From Nemertoderma westbladi (taxonomy: Eukaryota > Xenacoelomorpha > Nemertodermatida > Nemertodermatidae), in NCBI GenBank assembly GCA_032718475.1, contig JAUCBJ010007264.1, positions 1 to 64,000 of the forward strand: a DNA stretch of 64,000 bases, read 5' to 3'. Shown here one piece after another: positions 22,101 to 31,540 of the stretch. Under the pieces are notes generated by a model that searched no databases, had not been told where the DNA came from, and saw only the letters and a list, made by a program, of their open reading frames with translations. The position numbers and the translations under genes are program-made. Each line of letters begins with the position of its first letter. The first letter of the stretch is position 1.

Positions 22101-22242
22101 GGTATCTACTCCTGTTCCTAAGTCGTCTACATACAACTTCTGTAATTTCTTGATAGTAACCAGTTGAGACTGCGTTACAGTTTTCTTCTTTTCCAATTCT
22201 AGATGATGAGATAAAGTTTCTGCAAGTATATTTGGTGAGCAT
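19192..22242 (-). CDS. Element D pol: RNase H, integrase, C-terminal domain
   Basis: The natural reading enters this frame near 22085 (FMKEACSIMKSGGFNIRRW), after a one-base loss separates it from the reverse transcriptase; the codons before that are not native. It holds the Pao linker (RLYDPLGALIPFTSQMKAEF), RNase H-like motifs (LHGFSDAS, PRKELMGALL, NPADIPTRG), the integrase zinc finger (HEAVMHSR ... CVVCK), and a full D-D-E core (GIDFCGP, FSDNASTF, GFIERLVGS). The C-terminal DUF5641-like domain follows (LTPAHFLVGRRL ... GDICLLED). The enzymes cut the RNA strand and integrate the cDNA. No internal stop. Confidence 0.93.
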   Translation of the reverse strand: MLTKYTCRNFISSSRIGKEENCNAVSTGYYQEITEVVCRRLRNRSRYRRGRKGVQFMKEACSIMKSGGFNIRRWVSNSLQLQTEFDKETLNKCNQVLDITKFQEEDQTYAKSSLYLPLVQPAQVKRILGQCWHVENDTFGFDVTSVYDYVKLLPKNKRAVLQLSARLYDPLGALIPFTSQMKAEFQTLCKTTKNWNEPLSLALTEKWQRWVDSLLSLNKISFPRCVFNKTNTIKDFELHGFSDASKSIYAGVLYVRTVYTDMSTTVSFLIAKSKVCPQSDNGPSIPRKELMGALLVAKLIQSATASLTIHFSNIYMWCDAYDVLYWLVGNNTKYKQFVHNRVQKIRDISADLSIHWRYCPTLLNPADIPTRGLTAPQLVSSSFWFNGPKFLLQKIEFWPINPIISREKLTDSGVLEIKPFSSTIAVVHSKDMPSVLNIIDCSKSSHRVALVRKLAWICRFILNIKSNVQNASSINKSFILTADELGNAENILIRAIQGIEFAEVLKFLQNPKSKFKRPEIVSQLNLFLDQTGTIRCKGRIQNPLITWQSNNPILLPSSHYFTKLIIQEAHEAVMHSRTRDTLIQVRDRYWIPRGRQQVRKVIRGCVVCKHVQGQPYTIPAIGLLPVERLSSDSGVFGSVGIDFCGPLSVINTNTNSDHKNMKVYVCLFTCAVVRAIHLELVNSLSCQSFLAAFHRFIGRRGIPQFIFSDNASTFTRSAKELRAHTTFLESEDILREFGKLSIQWKFNIPLNPAAYGFIERLVGSVKGNLKKVIGRATLTHEQLNTFLVSTEATLNSRPLTFVSDDIEETYQSLTPAHFLVGRRLCSMPYISGKVKIDKPNKSKLVEALKIQELAAKMFWKCWKEDYILSLRESHRKGNLDPRSPVLPEIGDICLLEDRQLPRCLWKLCRVTELVRSKDGTCRSVKLTVAKRRKEATTLTRSIKQVIPLEISDKENLPTLPNNTIQTGTKITVKQKEKFPVDHCPKPVKTAFEPALGRTRKVLPRNAKSLLTGTYKT

Positions 22243-25067
22243 ATCAATCCAAACAGAGCTCGTGTGTACCTGTACCCTTGAATAACTAAATTATCTATAT
22301 TGATATTATCTAGTGATGGTACCCACAGAAATCGAAGGCAATCCCTGTCAGAATCATTAATTTCGCATTGTAAGAATGCCTGTTCAATATCTGCTGTTAT
22401 AGCTATTCGTTTATCCCTAAAACCTAGTAACACATCTAATAAATGTGGGATGAGATTTGGTCCTTTTAAAAGGCATTCATTTAATGACATATCGTTGCAA
22501 TGTGCGCGTGCTGAGGCATTGAATACCACCCTAAGCTTAGTGGATTCCCGTTCCTCCCGTACTACACCATGATGGGGAATGTAATGAATTACTGAACCCG
22601 TTTGATCACAACTTACTGGTTCAATATACCCCTTTGCTATATGATCCCGGATTACACTGTCGTATTTTTCAAGCAAACCAGTTTTTTGTAAACGGCGGAT
22701 TAAAGAGTATAATTGTTTATAACACAATGAATAATGGTCAGTCAAATTTGTCGGATTTAATTTCCAAGGCAAACTTACAGAATAATGTCCGTTACTTTTA
22801 AACTTTATGTTTAGAACTGGTTTAAACGTGTCGTCACTTTCCATTTGCTCGTTACCCAAACTTTCTACTGCCCAAAAGCTTTTGAGTATGTCTTGAAATT
22901 TGTCGTTTTCAGCTTCAGTGTCAAGTTTGTCAATCTGGTCTATCTGACAAGTGGAACTGATTAGCATACACGTGTTGTCTTGCAAATTGTTGTCATAATT
23001 TGAGAACTCGTAACTTTGTTGCACTTTCCCAGAAAGTAGCCAACCAACACCCGAGTCAAGGGCGACCAAACCTGTACCTGAAATACGGAATGTCTTTCCT
23101 GTTACAATGTCCCAATAGAAGTCTGAACCGATTAATAGATTTACACTAAAGTCGTGTCTTTGGTCCTTGTCTGGGTTAGCCAATGAACAGTCAGAAAGAC
23201 CGAGTGAGTGAAAACATGAGCCAATACGGTTCTGAAGAGATTCAGCTGAAAACTTACTTTGTAATGGTTTACAAATTTCCCCTACAACTAATGCTTGTAC
23301 AACCAAAATTGTGCTGTTGCGTAGTATTAATGTAATTTGCGCAATATCTAGAGACTGAATATCTCTCTCTTTACCTTCATGACCTTGGAAACTGTTAATG
23401 TTAATGACTTGCTTCCCTACTATAGGTAATTTATATTTCAGTACCGTCTCCCGAACAATGAATGATCTTTCACTACCAGGATCAAGAAATGTGTTTACCT
23501 GAAATGAAGTTGTTGTATTGTGAACCGGTTGACAGTTGACTACAGCCGTTTGAAGTATACCACTAACTGTTATGTCCAAGCTGGCGACTTGAACTGTCAA
23601 TGTTGTTGAACCTGTTGAATCATTTATATCATTAAACTCTGGATCACCCTTAACGGTTATCTGATTTGTGCCAACCAACATACTATGACTACTACTACCT
23701 TGACCTTTTGGTTGTTGGACACTTGGACCACGTTGTACTCTTGTACAAATTGATTGATGGTGACCAGTTCTCTTACAGTTATAGCACGGCTTAATTCGTG
23801 TACAATCTCTAGCAAGATGTCCTGAACCAAAGCAATTATAACATAATGCTTTCCTGTCTAATATTGCTTTCCTTTGTGAAGTATCGTGTATTGTTTGACA
23901 ATTTACAGAATAATGATGTTGTTTACAGAATATACATCTTACCATTTGCGGTTTCGGTAGAGACTGTTGAGTTTTATTTTGTTGTGTGTGACGGTATGTA
24001 TGTTGGGTTGCTATAGGTAGTGAGGCTGCTGTTGGAGTGTGTCTGATTGTTGATTTTTCTTGATAATTGTAATTTTGTGCTGATTGAGTATTATTCGAAG
24101 AACTATTGCCACAAAACACACCCATCGCCTCCTCACTAGCTAAGCGCAAGCCTATTTGGTCCATGAGCCACATAAGGTTATCTATGTTATTGTTTGATTT
24201 TTCTAAAAGACGTGTGCCGAAATCGAATGGTAGTGTACTCATAATGTCAGGAATTACGGTGATTTGGTATTGATCTGGTTTCGTATTCAGTGCTTCTAAT
24301 GCTCGTATGTGTGCTAAGCAAGTATTATAAACCTGTCTTAAATTTAGTGAGTCTCCTGTGAATGTTTTACTTATGTTTCTAAGTTGTTCTATATGTGCTT
24401 GTATAATGCGACTTTGTGACCCGTAACGTGCTTGTAGAAGGTCCATAGCTACAGTATAATTTTCACTGGAAACAGAAAGTCCCGCAACCACTGATTTTGC
24501 TTCACCAGTTAATGACTGTAATAAATGTTGTAGTTTAAGGACATCAGGCAAACCAGAGTCATGAATTGCACTTCGAAAAGAATCCCGCCACCCACAAAAA
24601 TCAAGCACATTACCTGAAAAAACGGGCCTATCCAGCTTTGGGAGCACAGAACGAGCATAAGTACTACTAGTAGCGTAAGTTACTGTAGAATCTTGACTAT
24701 TGAATGTAGGTCTTGGTATAACCGTACTTGAGTTAATGTTATCTGGATTTGATGTGTTCGAGTCTGTAACAGATAGTGATAACTGTAACCGAGTTATACA
24801 ATTAGTGAGTCTAACCTTGTAGATAGCAGCTTCTGATGCGTCTTTGTCACATTCTTTTTCCTCCATTAGTCCCCAGATGTCTTCGTCCATACTGTCTAAC
24901 TTCTCACTGTAACAGTTCAGGATTGTGATCTTTGAGAGCTTCTCCTCTCTAGTGAGCTGATCAATGTCGTCGGCGTCGTGAATAGCGATCGTCACTGCCG
25001 ATCTTTTCCCACCTCTCGAACGTATCAACCGTTTGAGATCATCAGCCATGATTAGGAATGTTGTCAC
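22071..25067 (-). CDS. Element D gag, protease and reverse transcriptase
   Basis: 998 codons. MADDLKRL (codon 7) may be the true start. In order: gag core DUF1759 (LPKLDRPVFSGNVLDFCGW), three zinc knuckles (CIFCKQHHYSVNC, CYNCFGSGHLARDC, CYNCKRTGHHQSIC), protease (FLDPGSERSFI; DPG replaces the usual DSG), NLLIGSDFYW, GVGWLLSG, and the reverse transcriptase with FNASARAHC, ADIEQAFLQ and LYVDD near residue 980. The frame ends shortly after YVDD at a one-base deletion around 22085. Otherwise intact over about 3 kb, unlike A and B. Confidence 0.94.
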   Translation of the reverse strand: MTTFLIMADDLKRLIRSRGGKRSAVTIAIHDADDIDQLTREEKLSKITILNCYSEKLDSMDEDIWGLMEEKECDKDASEAAIYKVRLTNCITRLQLSLSVTDSNTSNPDNINSSTVIPRPTFNSQDSTVTYATSSTYARSVLPKLDRPVFSGNVLDFCGWRDSFRSAIHDSGLPDVLKLQHLLQSLTGEAKSVVAGLSVSSENYTVAMDLLQARYGSQSRIIQAHIEQLRNISKTFTGDSLNLRQVYNTCLAHIRALEALNTKPDQYQITVIPDIMSTLPFDFGTRLLEKSNNNIDNLMWLMDQIGLRLASEEAMGVFCGNSSSNNTQSAQNYNYQEKSTIRHTPTAASLPIATQHTYRHTQQNKTQQSLPKPQMVRCIFCKQHHYSVNCQTIHDTSQRKAILDRKALCYNCFGSGHLARDCTRIKPCYNCKRTGHHQSICTRVQRGPSVQQPKGQGSSSHSMLVGTNQITVKGDPEFNDINDSTGSTTLTVQVASLDITVSGILQTAVVNCQPVHNTTTSFQVNTFLDPGSERSFIVRETVLKYKLPIVGKQVININSFQGHEGKERDIQSLDIAQITLILRNSTILVVQALVVGEICKPLQSKFSAESLQNRIGSCFHSLGLSDCSLANPDKDQRHDFSVNLLIGSDFYWDIVTGKTFRISGTGLVALDSGVGWLLSGKVQQSYEFSNYDNNLQDNTCMLISSTCQIDQIDKLDTEAENDKFQDILKSFWAVESLGNEQMESDDTFKPVLNIKFKSNGHYSVSLPWKLNPTNLTDHYSLCYKQLYSLIRRLQKTGLLEKYDSVIRDHIAKGYIEPVSCDQTGSVIHYIPHHGVVREERESTKLRVVFNASARAHCNDMSLNECLLKGPNLIPHLLDVLLGFRDKRIAITADIEQAFLQCEINDSDRDCLRFLWVPSLDNINIDNLVIQGYRYTRALFGLICSPNILAETLSHHLELEKKKTVTQSQLVTIKKLQKLYVDDLGTGVDTVEEGKEYNS

Positions 25068-25217
25068 ACAAATGTTTCCAATGTATCAAATTGACACAAT
25101 TAATTGAAAGTGATACTGTGATACTTTTAGAGTTTGATTGAGTTCATAATTGAATAAGGTACTCCCCCAAGTGGGAGACCTTTTGAAATAATGTACAATT
25201 AAATTAAATTATTTTTA
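25068..25217 (-). other. Element D leader
   Basis: Short AT-rich leader between the primer-binding site and gag. No gene is seen. Confidence 0.7.
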
Positions 25218-25227
25218 TCGGGCGCCA
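25218..25227 (-). promoter_or_regulatory. Element D primer-binding site, lysine-tRNA-like
   Basis: On the minus strand TGGCGCCCGA follows the 5' LTR immediately. This is the start of the classic site complementary to the 3' end of lysine tRNA; the match ends after ten bases. Confidence 0.8.
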
Positions 25228-25561
25228 TATAATGGATTTTCCCCAACTGGAAGTTCCAAAATAGAAAATTGTTTTTCTTTAATATAACAACGTAAACTCT
25301 ATATTCAATATTGTGACAGTGAACTTTACAAAATGGTGCATTACACATTATTTCTACTGAGTTCAAACAGATACATGATTTACAACTACAAAGGATACGG
25401 AATGTATATTTACTTAGGAACTAATCAAGCAATTTATTATAACCAACTGGATAGGCCCCAAACAAACGTATATTGGATGTCGGATATATTATTGATAGAT
25501 GAATGTAGTCTCTAACTAAGTTTAACGCACTCAAATTAATTATATAAATTTATACATGACA
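25228..25561 (-). repeat. Element D 5' LTR
   Basis: 334 bp, two substitutions from the LTR at 18544-18877 (99.4% identity). Confidence 0.95.
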
Positions 25562-27397
25562 ATAGTACAGAACATGGGAGCCAAGTCGTCTTCATTTACG
25601 ACGACTATGGCAGTAAGAGATACAGTGAAGGGGAAGGAGGATAGATACAGCACTAGGGCCGTCGATATGATTCGATGCGGCTTCTACGTAGACGACGGAA
25701 TGGAGTCTGGAAATACGGTTAAGGAGATACTGGACACAGGGCGCGAGGTTCGCGACATCCTAAAAGGATCCGGCTTTAACCTCACCAAATTCCAATCCAG
25801 TTCAGAGGAATTTATCAAGGCGATAGAGGACGAGAAACCAGAATCGACCATGGATAATCCCACAACAGCCAAAGGGCAGGACATGGCGAACAAGAGGATA
25901 GAGTCTCAACAGAAGGCACTGGGAATCGTGTGGAACAGAGAGACAGATGAACTGAAGTACCAGCTGAGCCAGGAGGGCGCAGACATCCACACAAAGAGAG
26001 GCTATGTATCATACATAGCAAGAATATACGATCCCCTAGGCCTAGCATCCCCACTATTAGTCACGGGGAAACAGATACTCAAGAGAGTATACAAACTGAA
26101 GGATGAGTGGGACGTAGAGGTACCAGAAGAGATCAAGAAACAGTGGTGTAAGTGGACAGAAGGTTTGGAGAAGATGGGAACATACAGCATGCCGCGAGTG
26201 TATTTCCCGGATGGGGACATGACGAACCTGGATCTGCACATGTTCTCCGATGCGTCACTAGAGGCATACGGAGCGGAGTCGATATTGCACGGGGGCACCA
26301 ACCGAACCCTCACGGAAATACGGAGTACCTTTTGGGTCAAACAGTTGAGGAAGAAGGTAAAAGTGGTAGTGGGGCAGTGCCAGACCTGCCGACGAGCGAA
26401 GAAGGAGCGAGCCATACAGGAGATGGCGCCACTACCGGCGAGTAGGGTAAGACAGCACGACCCGCCATTTACGCATTGCGGTGTGGACATGTTCGGGCCG
26501 ATAAAGATCAAACTGATGCGGCACACGGAGAAACGCTACGGTATTATCTTCGTATGTAACAACACGAGGGCGGTAGGGATAGAACTCGCCCAAGATGCAA
26601 CTGCATCAGCATTTATTAATGCTTTAGAAAGGTTCAGAGACCGCAAAGGTGGGACGATCGCAGTAATATACTCCGACAACGGAACCAACTTTGTGGGAGT
26701 GGAGAACGAGATGGCAGAGGCCTTGGACATCTTGGAAGGGGAGGAAGTCAGGGCAGCCATGAGACGACGACAAGTAAAGTGGGAGAGGAGGACGCCATAT
26801 GCACCGCATACGCTAGGATGCGTCGAGAGACTCGTGGGTAGTTTGAAGCGTCTTATGACGAAGATGATGAACACCCATATGGTTACGGAGGACGTCTTGA
26901 GAACAGTACTTGCGAAGTGTGAGGGTATCATTAATAGCAGACCGCTATATCCGGAGAATGATGACCCTGAGTCACTAGATGTACTGACGCCCAGCCATTT
27001 TCTAATGGAAAGGTCAGCGACCATCGATATGCGGGGTGTAGACCCAGACGACATACACTCCCGCCAGAGTTGGAAAGTTGCTAAAGCGATAAGCGCAGAG
27101 TATTGGAGGAGGTGGGTTGAGGAATACCTACCCACGCTTCACAAAAGAAGCAAGTGGAGGAAGACGAATAGGGAGTTAAGAGTGGCAGATCTCGTGATTG
27201 TTACGGATGATACTATCATCAACAACCAGTGGCAGTTGGCGAGAGTTGTAGGCACTTACTCCGATGAGGACGGAAGAGTCCGATCGGTAGGTAGAAGTGC
27301 GGATAGGTGGCAAGATAGGTGCAAAGGACAGAAAAACCTACAGGAGAGCTGTAGGGAAATGCTGTCTATTAGAAGGGGCACCTTAGATTGGAGTTAG
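25562..27397 (+). pseudogene. Element B pol, C-terminal half with RNase H deleted
   Basis: It continues the reverse transcriptase (QNMGAKSSSFTTTMAV, then FYVDDGMES with the catalytic aspartates), then the Pao linker (RIYDPLGLASPLL) and the start of RNase H (LHMFSDASLEAYGA). At 26274-26275 the sequence jumps to the integrase zinc finger (SILHGGTNRTLTEI). Element C shows the missing segment, 942 bp (314 codons) equivalent to 40161-41102, so the deletion is in frame and removes most of RNase H and the RNase H-integrase linker. The integrase core is complete (GVDMFGP, YSDNGTNF, CVERLVGS). Near 27290 a GGTA duplication shifts the frame so the last about 35 codons differ from C. Confidence 0.92.
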
Positions 27398-28100
27398 AGA
27401 GGAGTTTAGTCGTCCAAGTTTTGGACTGAGGGGGGTGGGATTGAGGGCGAGACGCCCTTCCCACACATAAAAAAAAAAAAAATAAATAAAAATTAGAGTT
27501 AGTTAGTTAGTTAGGATTTAGTTAGAAGGTACGTAGTACCTAGTGTCAGAGTTAGTTAGTTAGTTAGGAGGTACGTAATACCGAGAGTTAGAGTTAGTTA
27601 GTTAGTTAGTTAGGAGGTACGTAGTACTGAGAGTTGGAGTTAGAAGTAGTAAGAGGGTACGTAGTACCGATAGTTAGTGGAGTTGGAAGTAGTAAGAGGG
27701 TACGTAGTACCGATAGTTAGTGGAGTTAGTTAGTTAGATGTAGTAAGAGTGTACGTAGTACCGATAGTTAGTGGAGTTAGAAGTAGAAGTAGTAAGAGGG
27801 TATGTAGTACCGATAGTTAGTGGAGTTAGGAGTAGTAAGAGGGTACGTAGTACCGATAGTTAGTGGAGTTAGAAGTAGTAAGAGGGTACGTAGTACCGTT
27901 AGTCAGAGGAGTTAGTAGGAGGGTACGTAGTACCGATAGTTAGTGGAGTTAGGAGTAGTAAGAGGGTACGTAGTACCGGCTAGTAAGAGTAGAGTTAGAG
28001 AAGTAGTAAGAGGGTACATAGTACCGGTTAGTAAGAGTAGAGTTAGAGGAGTTAGTAGGGGGGTACGTAGTACCGGCTAGTAAGAGTAGTAGTTAGTTGT
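27398..28100 (+). repeat. Element B 3' minisatellite with GGTAC/GTACC hairpins
   Basis: About 13 copies of a 36-50 bp unit centred on GGTACGTAGTACC (5-bp arms, 3-base loop) followed by GATAGTTAGTGGAGTTAG-like spacer, from about 27528 to 28075. Before it lies a short purine/A-rich segment. Element C has a comparable array at 42360-42860. Confidence 0.9.
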
Positions 28101-29027
28101 AGAACTAGTTTGTGAGAGGGTGCATAGAGCACAGTTGGTAGTAAGAATCAGTGATAGGGGGGTATAAATAGTGTATAGTAAGAGATAAGAGAGCACAATA
28201 TATCATAGAAATAGTGGCCAGAAAGGTAGAGTCACAAAATCTGAAATAAAAAAAAAAAAAAAAAAAAATTAAGGATATTAGAATCACCTCCGAACTACAG
28301 AAGAGCCTTCAAGATGGCCTTCGGAGGTCTGGATAGACATCACATGGGGGAAGTTGGAAGTGAATAGATTAGGGGAGAAGCGACTGGAAGAAGTCGCCAG
28401 GGGAGAAATGCCGAGAGGGAATGAGGCGCGTTATGTAGACGAGCATATAATATAACATATGATAATAATAACCTTATAATAACTATATAAGTAAATCACG
28501 TATGTATATTATAAAGTACGTACCGTGGTCAAGCACGACCTTTTCCAATTAGCTACTGGGACTGGGGACTAATCGACCATGGTACTGTAAGTCACGGATG
28601 AGACGCTGACGACATCATACTTCTTGAGTGCGACGGCACGAAAGGGGGGTGAAGCTCGTCAGAAACGAGAGGGTGAGATAGGGCGAGATATGAGTAATAG
28701 AGCGTGGAGTGCGGAGTGTGGAGAGAGCGTGGGCGCAATTCAAATGTGGGGGGGGGGGGGAGTAAGAGGCGGAGTGAGGGACGAGGAGGTCCGAGAGTAT
28801 GCGAGAGTTAGGGTGAGAGCGGAGGAGAGTCAGGGCGAAAGTGTTGGGGAAACAAAAATCGTGTGAGAGGAGCGCACGGTCGGCCCGACATGGGACGCCA
28901 GGCGAACAGGGTAGCATTATCATACCCATAGGGAGCGGCCTGGAAAGCCGGCTCCGAGAGAAAATAGGCCCACCCCACACCCGATACTAGATCGGGATCC
29001 AATGGAATTGTAGCGCACTTTAGGTGG
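28101..29027 (+). other. Element B 3' untranslated region
   Basis: No supported gene. It holds poly-A runs (about 28246-28268), a 13-G run (28748-28760), and blocks shared with element C at 44330-44800. The zinc-knuckle ORF found in C between minisatellite and this block is absent here. Confidence 0.75.
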
Positions 29028-29065
29028 ATGCTATCTTCTCACCGGGAAGATAGCATGGGGGGGAG
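29028..29065 (+). promoter_or_regulatory. Element B hairpin and polypurine tract before the 3' LTR
   Basis: A perfect 11-bp stem ATGCTATCTTC (29028-29038) / GAAGATAGCAT (29046-29056) with a 7-base loop is followed at once by GGGGGGGAG (29057-29065) and the LTR. The same structure, with a one-base loop change, is at 44819-44856 in element C. Confidence 0.88.
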
Positions 29066-29613
29066 TGTTAGCTTATTCAATTCCGCTAACACCCCACAAA
29101 GTAAGCCGTTAAGCAATATTGGGAGCACGAGGTTGATTACCCAACCTCGTGCCACCCCAACAAAGTGGGAAGGAGAAACACACAATAGGGGTCAGGGGCC
29201 ATACCCCTGACAGAGAGAGAATAGCAGGAGTGAGGGGAAACACTCCAAAGGGCGCCAACAGGGATATTAGCCAATGGGGGGAAGGCACCGGCTAGGTACT
29301 GTAACAACGGCCAAACCTTGCAATATATATTATTAGGTATCAGTAATCAGTTATTCAGTTATCTCATTTGTGTTAGTCGGTTAGCTAGGGTAGAGCGGAG
29401 ACTTCTAAGACCGTCCTCGCCTACCACCATTATCTGTACATACCGTGAATTTATACTGTATCCATTTATACTATATCTACCCTAACGTTTGCATTATACA
29501 TATCGGAGAATCAATAACATCAGAACTCTTGGACTCTTTTTACACACAAACGGCGGGGACGCGTACTTTTAATAACCGCGGATAAACCGGGATCCTCTTT
29601 GGATCCCGTCACA
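29066..29613 (+). repeat. Element B 3' LTR
   Basis: 548 bp, eight substitutions from 12337-12884. Followed by the GTACA duplication. Confidence 0.96.
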
Positions 29614-29618
29614 GTACA
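29614..29618. repeat. Target-site duplication GTACA, right of element B
   Basis: Matches 12332-12336. Confidence 0.97.
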
Positions 29619-31540
29619 CCGGCATTCAGGACGATGGTTATCAACCAGGTTCGTCGGACGAGGATGGCGAGTCGAGCGCGAGAGAGGTGACCTGCCAAGG
29701 TTTCACCGCAGAGAGTTCATTGACCAGCGCGCGGACGTATTTATCATCGGCCACGTCGGAAATATTTAGCGTGATTCCAGTGAAACTTACTGGAGATAAG
29801 GGATCGAAGCGAATATATGTGATGTTGGACACTGCGTCCACATTATCTTATATCGACGAGGAAGTGGCGAGAGCCGTTTCTAGCTTCCAGGACGCAGAGG
29901 AAATCCAAATAGAGTTAAAGTCTATGCACAGGGTAGGGGACCTCAAGGGACACAGAATTTCGGTAGAACTAGACTCCCTACTTCCGAGAGACCAACATAC
30001 TCGACAAGAACGGAGAGCTTTGCCATTAGACGGATTTAAGTGTCTAGCTATGAAGGGGTTCGGCAGACAGTTAGGTAAGGTGCCGCCGATGAGTCCGATA
30101 GCACAGGAGTATTTTGACAAACTCAGAGTACCAAGACACCAGGTAGGTTATAGGAATGTTTCTATGTTGATTGGTGCAGAACAGCTGATCGCACACCAGA
30201 TATGGGAAACGAGACCAGCTGAGCCGCATGTAAATGGACCACATGCCCATAGGACTATATTAGGTTGGTATACAAGAGTACCCATGTCTTATGAGTTTAC
30301 AGGTGGCGACAAGCCAATAGATAGATACGACGGATTACAGCCTATAACTGAACCACCGTTAGTAGAACCACCAGACATAGACGAGTTTAGGAGAACCTGT
30401 ATTGACCATTATAGTGATGTTAGCGAGTCGGACAAGGAGTTGATTCCCGATAATGTTAGGTTGTCAGAACCACTTCACAATGACCGGACAGATAGTGAAC
30501 CCGAGGACTACTGTTATCAGACCCGTGGGTCTGGTTCAGCGGCCCACGCTACTTATCTGAGTAACGTTTTGACTTATACCGACATAGTAGAGGGTCAAGT
30601 GGCTAAATATCGAGACCTCGACATTTTCCAATACAATGAGGAGGAGCTACAGAAGGAATTGATACGCCAGGACCTCGAGACAGGAGCCAGAACCGTCGAA
30701 TGGCTGGATAGGGACACAATGGAACCCGGTGGATATGACCTAACCATGTCTGCTGATGAGAAACGGTCGCTGGAGATGATGGAAGATACCATATGTCTGC
30801 TACCGACTGGACATTTTGAAGTTGGAATGTTGTGGCGTCGACAACCTCCTAAGTTGGAGAACAACTACAGCTTAGCCTTGAAAAGATTGAACGGAGTAAG
30901 GGCTCGGTTGTTGAAGAATCCGGACATTAGGGAGAAGTATTGCGCCCAGATCAACAACTATTTTGCCAAGCGATTTGCTGGGAAGGTAGAGGACCCTGAC
31001 TTAGTGACGGACCAGACTTATTACCTCCCACACCACTATGTGACTCACCCTGACAAACCTGACAAAGTCCGAGTAGTCAACGACTGCGCAGCAGTCTACA
31101 GAGGTATGTCCCTGAGTTCAGAGTTGATGGATGTACCCAACCTGAATAATTATTTGATAGGTATACTGTTACGTTTTAGACAGCGGCGATTCGCATTTAC
31201 TTGTGACATCGAGGCGATGTTCCACCAGGTAAGAGCCTGTAAGGCAGACCAGGATAGCCTTCGATTTCTCTGGTTTGAGAATGAAGACTTATCCGGCCCA
31301 GTGGTTACATACCAAATGTATGTTAGGATATTTGGCGCCCGCGATAGTCCAAATGGCACGCTGTTTGTTCTAAAGAAAACGGCAACAGCCCAGATTGGTA
31401 AGTATCCAGTAGAGGTTATCGAGTCTATATTGAGAAACTTCTATATGGACGACGGATTGGTGTCCAAGGACACAGCGGAACAAGCCATAGAAGTGGCTCA
31501 CGGCCTGCAGGAGTGCTTGGCTACAGGGGTTTTCCTCTAA
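29619..31540 (+). CDS. Element A protease and reverse transcriptase
   Basis: It continues the gag frame from 12336 without a break in phase. The protease site is VMLDTAST (DTA instead of the usual DSG). Next come SMLIGAEQLIAHQIW and ILGWYTRVP, the BEL/Pao block after the protease, and a long acidic linker. The reverse transcriptase follows: YYLPHHYVTHPDKPDKVRVV, FTCDIEAMFHQVRA, and FYMDDGLVS near the end. The frame closes at 31540 because a G run at 31532-31535 is one base short; the sense continues in the frame of 31513. An A-type palindrome with arms CAGACCC/GGGTCTG lies at about 30517-30534. Confidence 0.92.

Larger units (their letters stand above)
18544..25561 (-). mobile_element. Element D: nearly intact BEL/Pao LTR retrotransposon, minus strand
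   Basis: Two 334-bp LTRs with only two differences flank a 7.0-kb element with gag and pol on the minus strand, a TGGCGCCCGA primer-binding site, a polypurine tract and an ATAGT duplication. The only damage seen is one frameshift just after the reverse-transcriptase active site. It is the youngest insertion and lies in the reverse transcriptase of B. It is a different BEL/Pao lineage from A and B: more AT-rich, compact gag, no third ORF. Confidence 0.97.
12337..29613 (+). mobile_element. Element B: BEL/Pao LTR retrotransposon, itself split by element D
   Basis: Two 548-bp LTRs (12337-12884 and 29066-29613) differ at eight positions (98.5% identity) and are flanked by GTACA. Between them lie a long gag (12931-17199), protease, reverse transcriptase and integrase, with element D inserted at 18544. 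Without D the element is about 10.3 kb. It has lost the RNase H region, a frameshift near the pol end, stops in gag and protease, and no downstream zinc-knuckle ORF, so it is defective. It shares pol, 3' minisatellite, 3' hairpin and LTR sequence with element C. Confidence 0.95.

Noticed and set aside
22071-22242. Programmed frameshift between the two D frames
   Set aside because: It lies just after YVDD inside pol with no slippery heptamer or pseudoknot evident; a single-base deletion explains it better.
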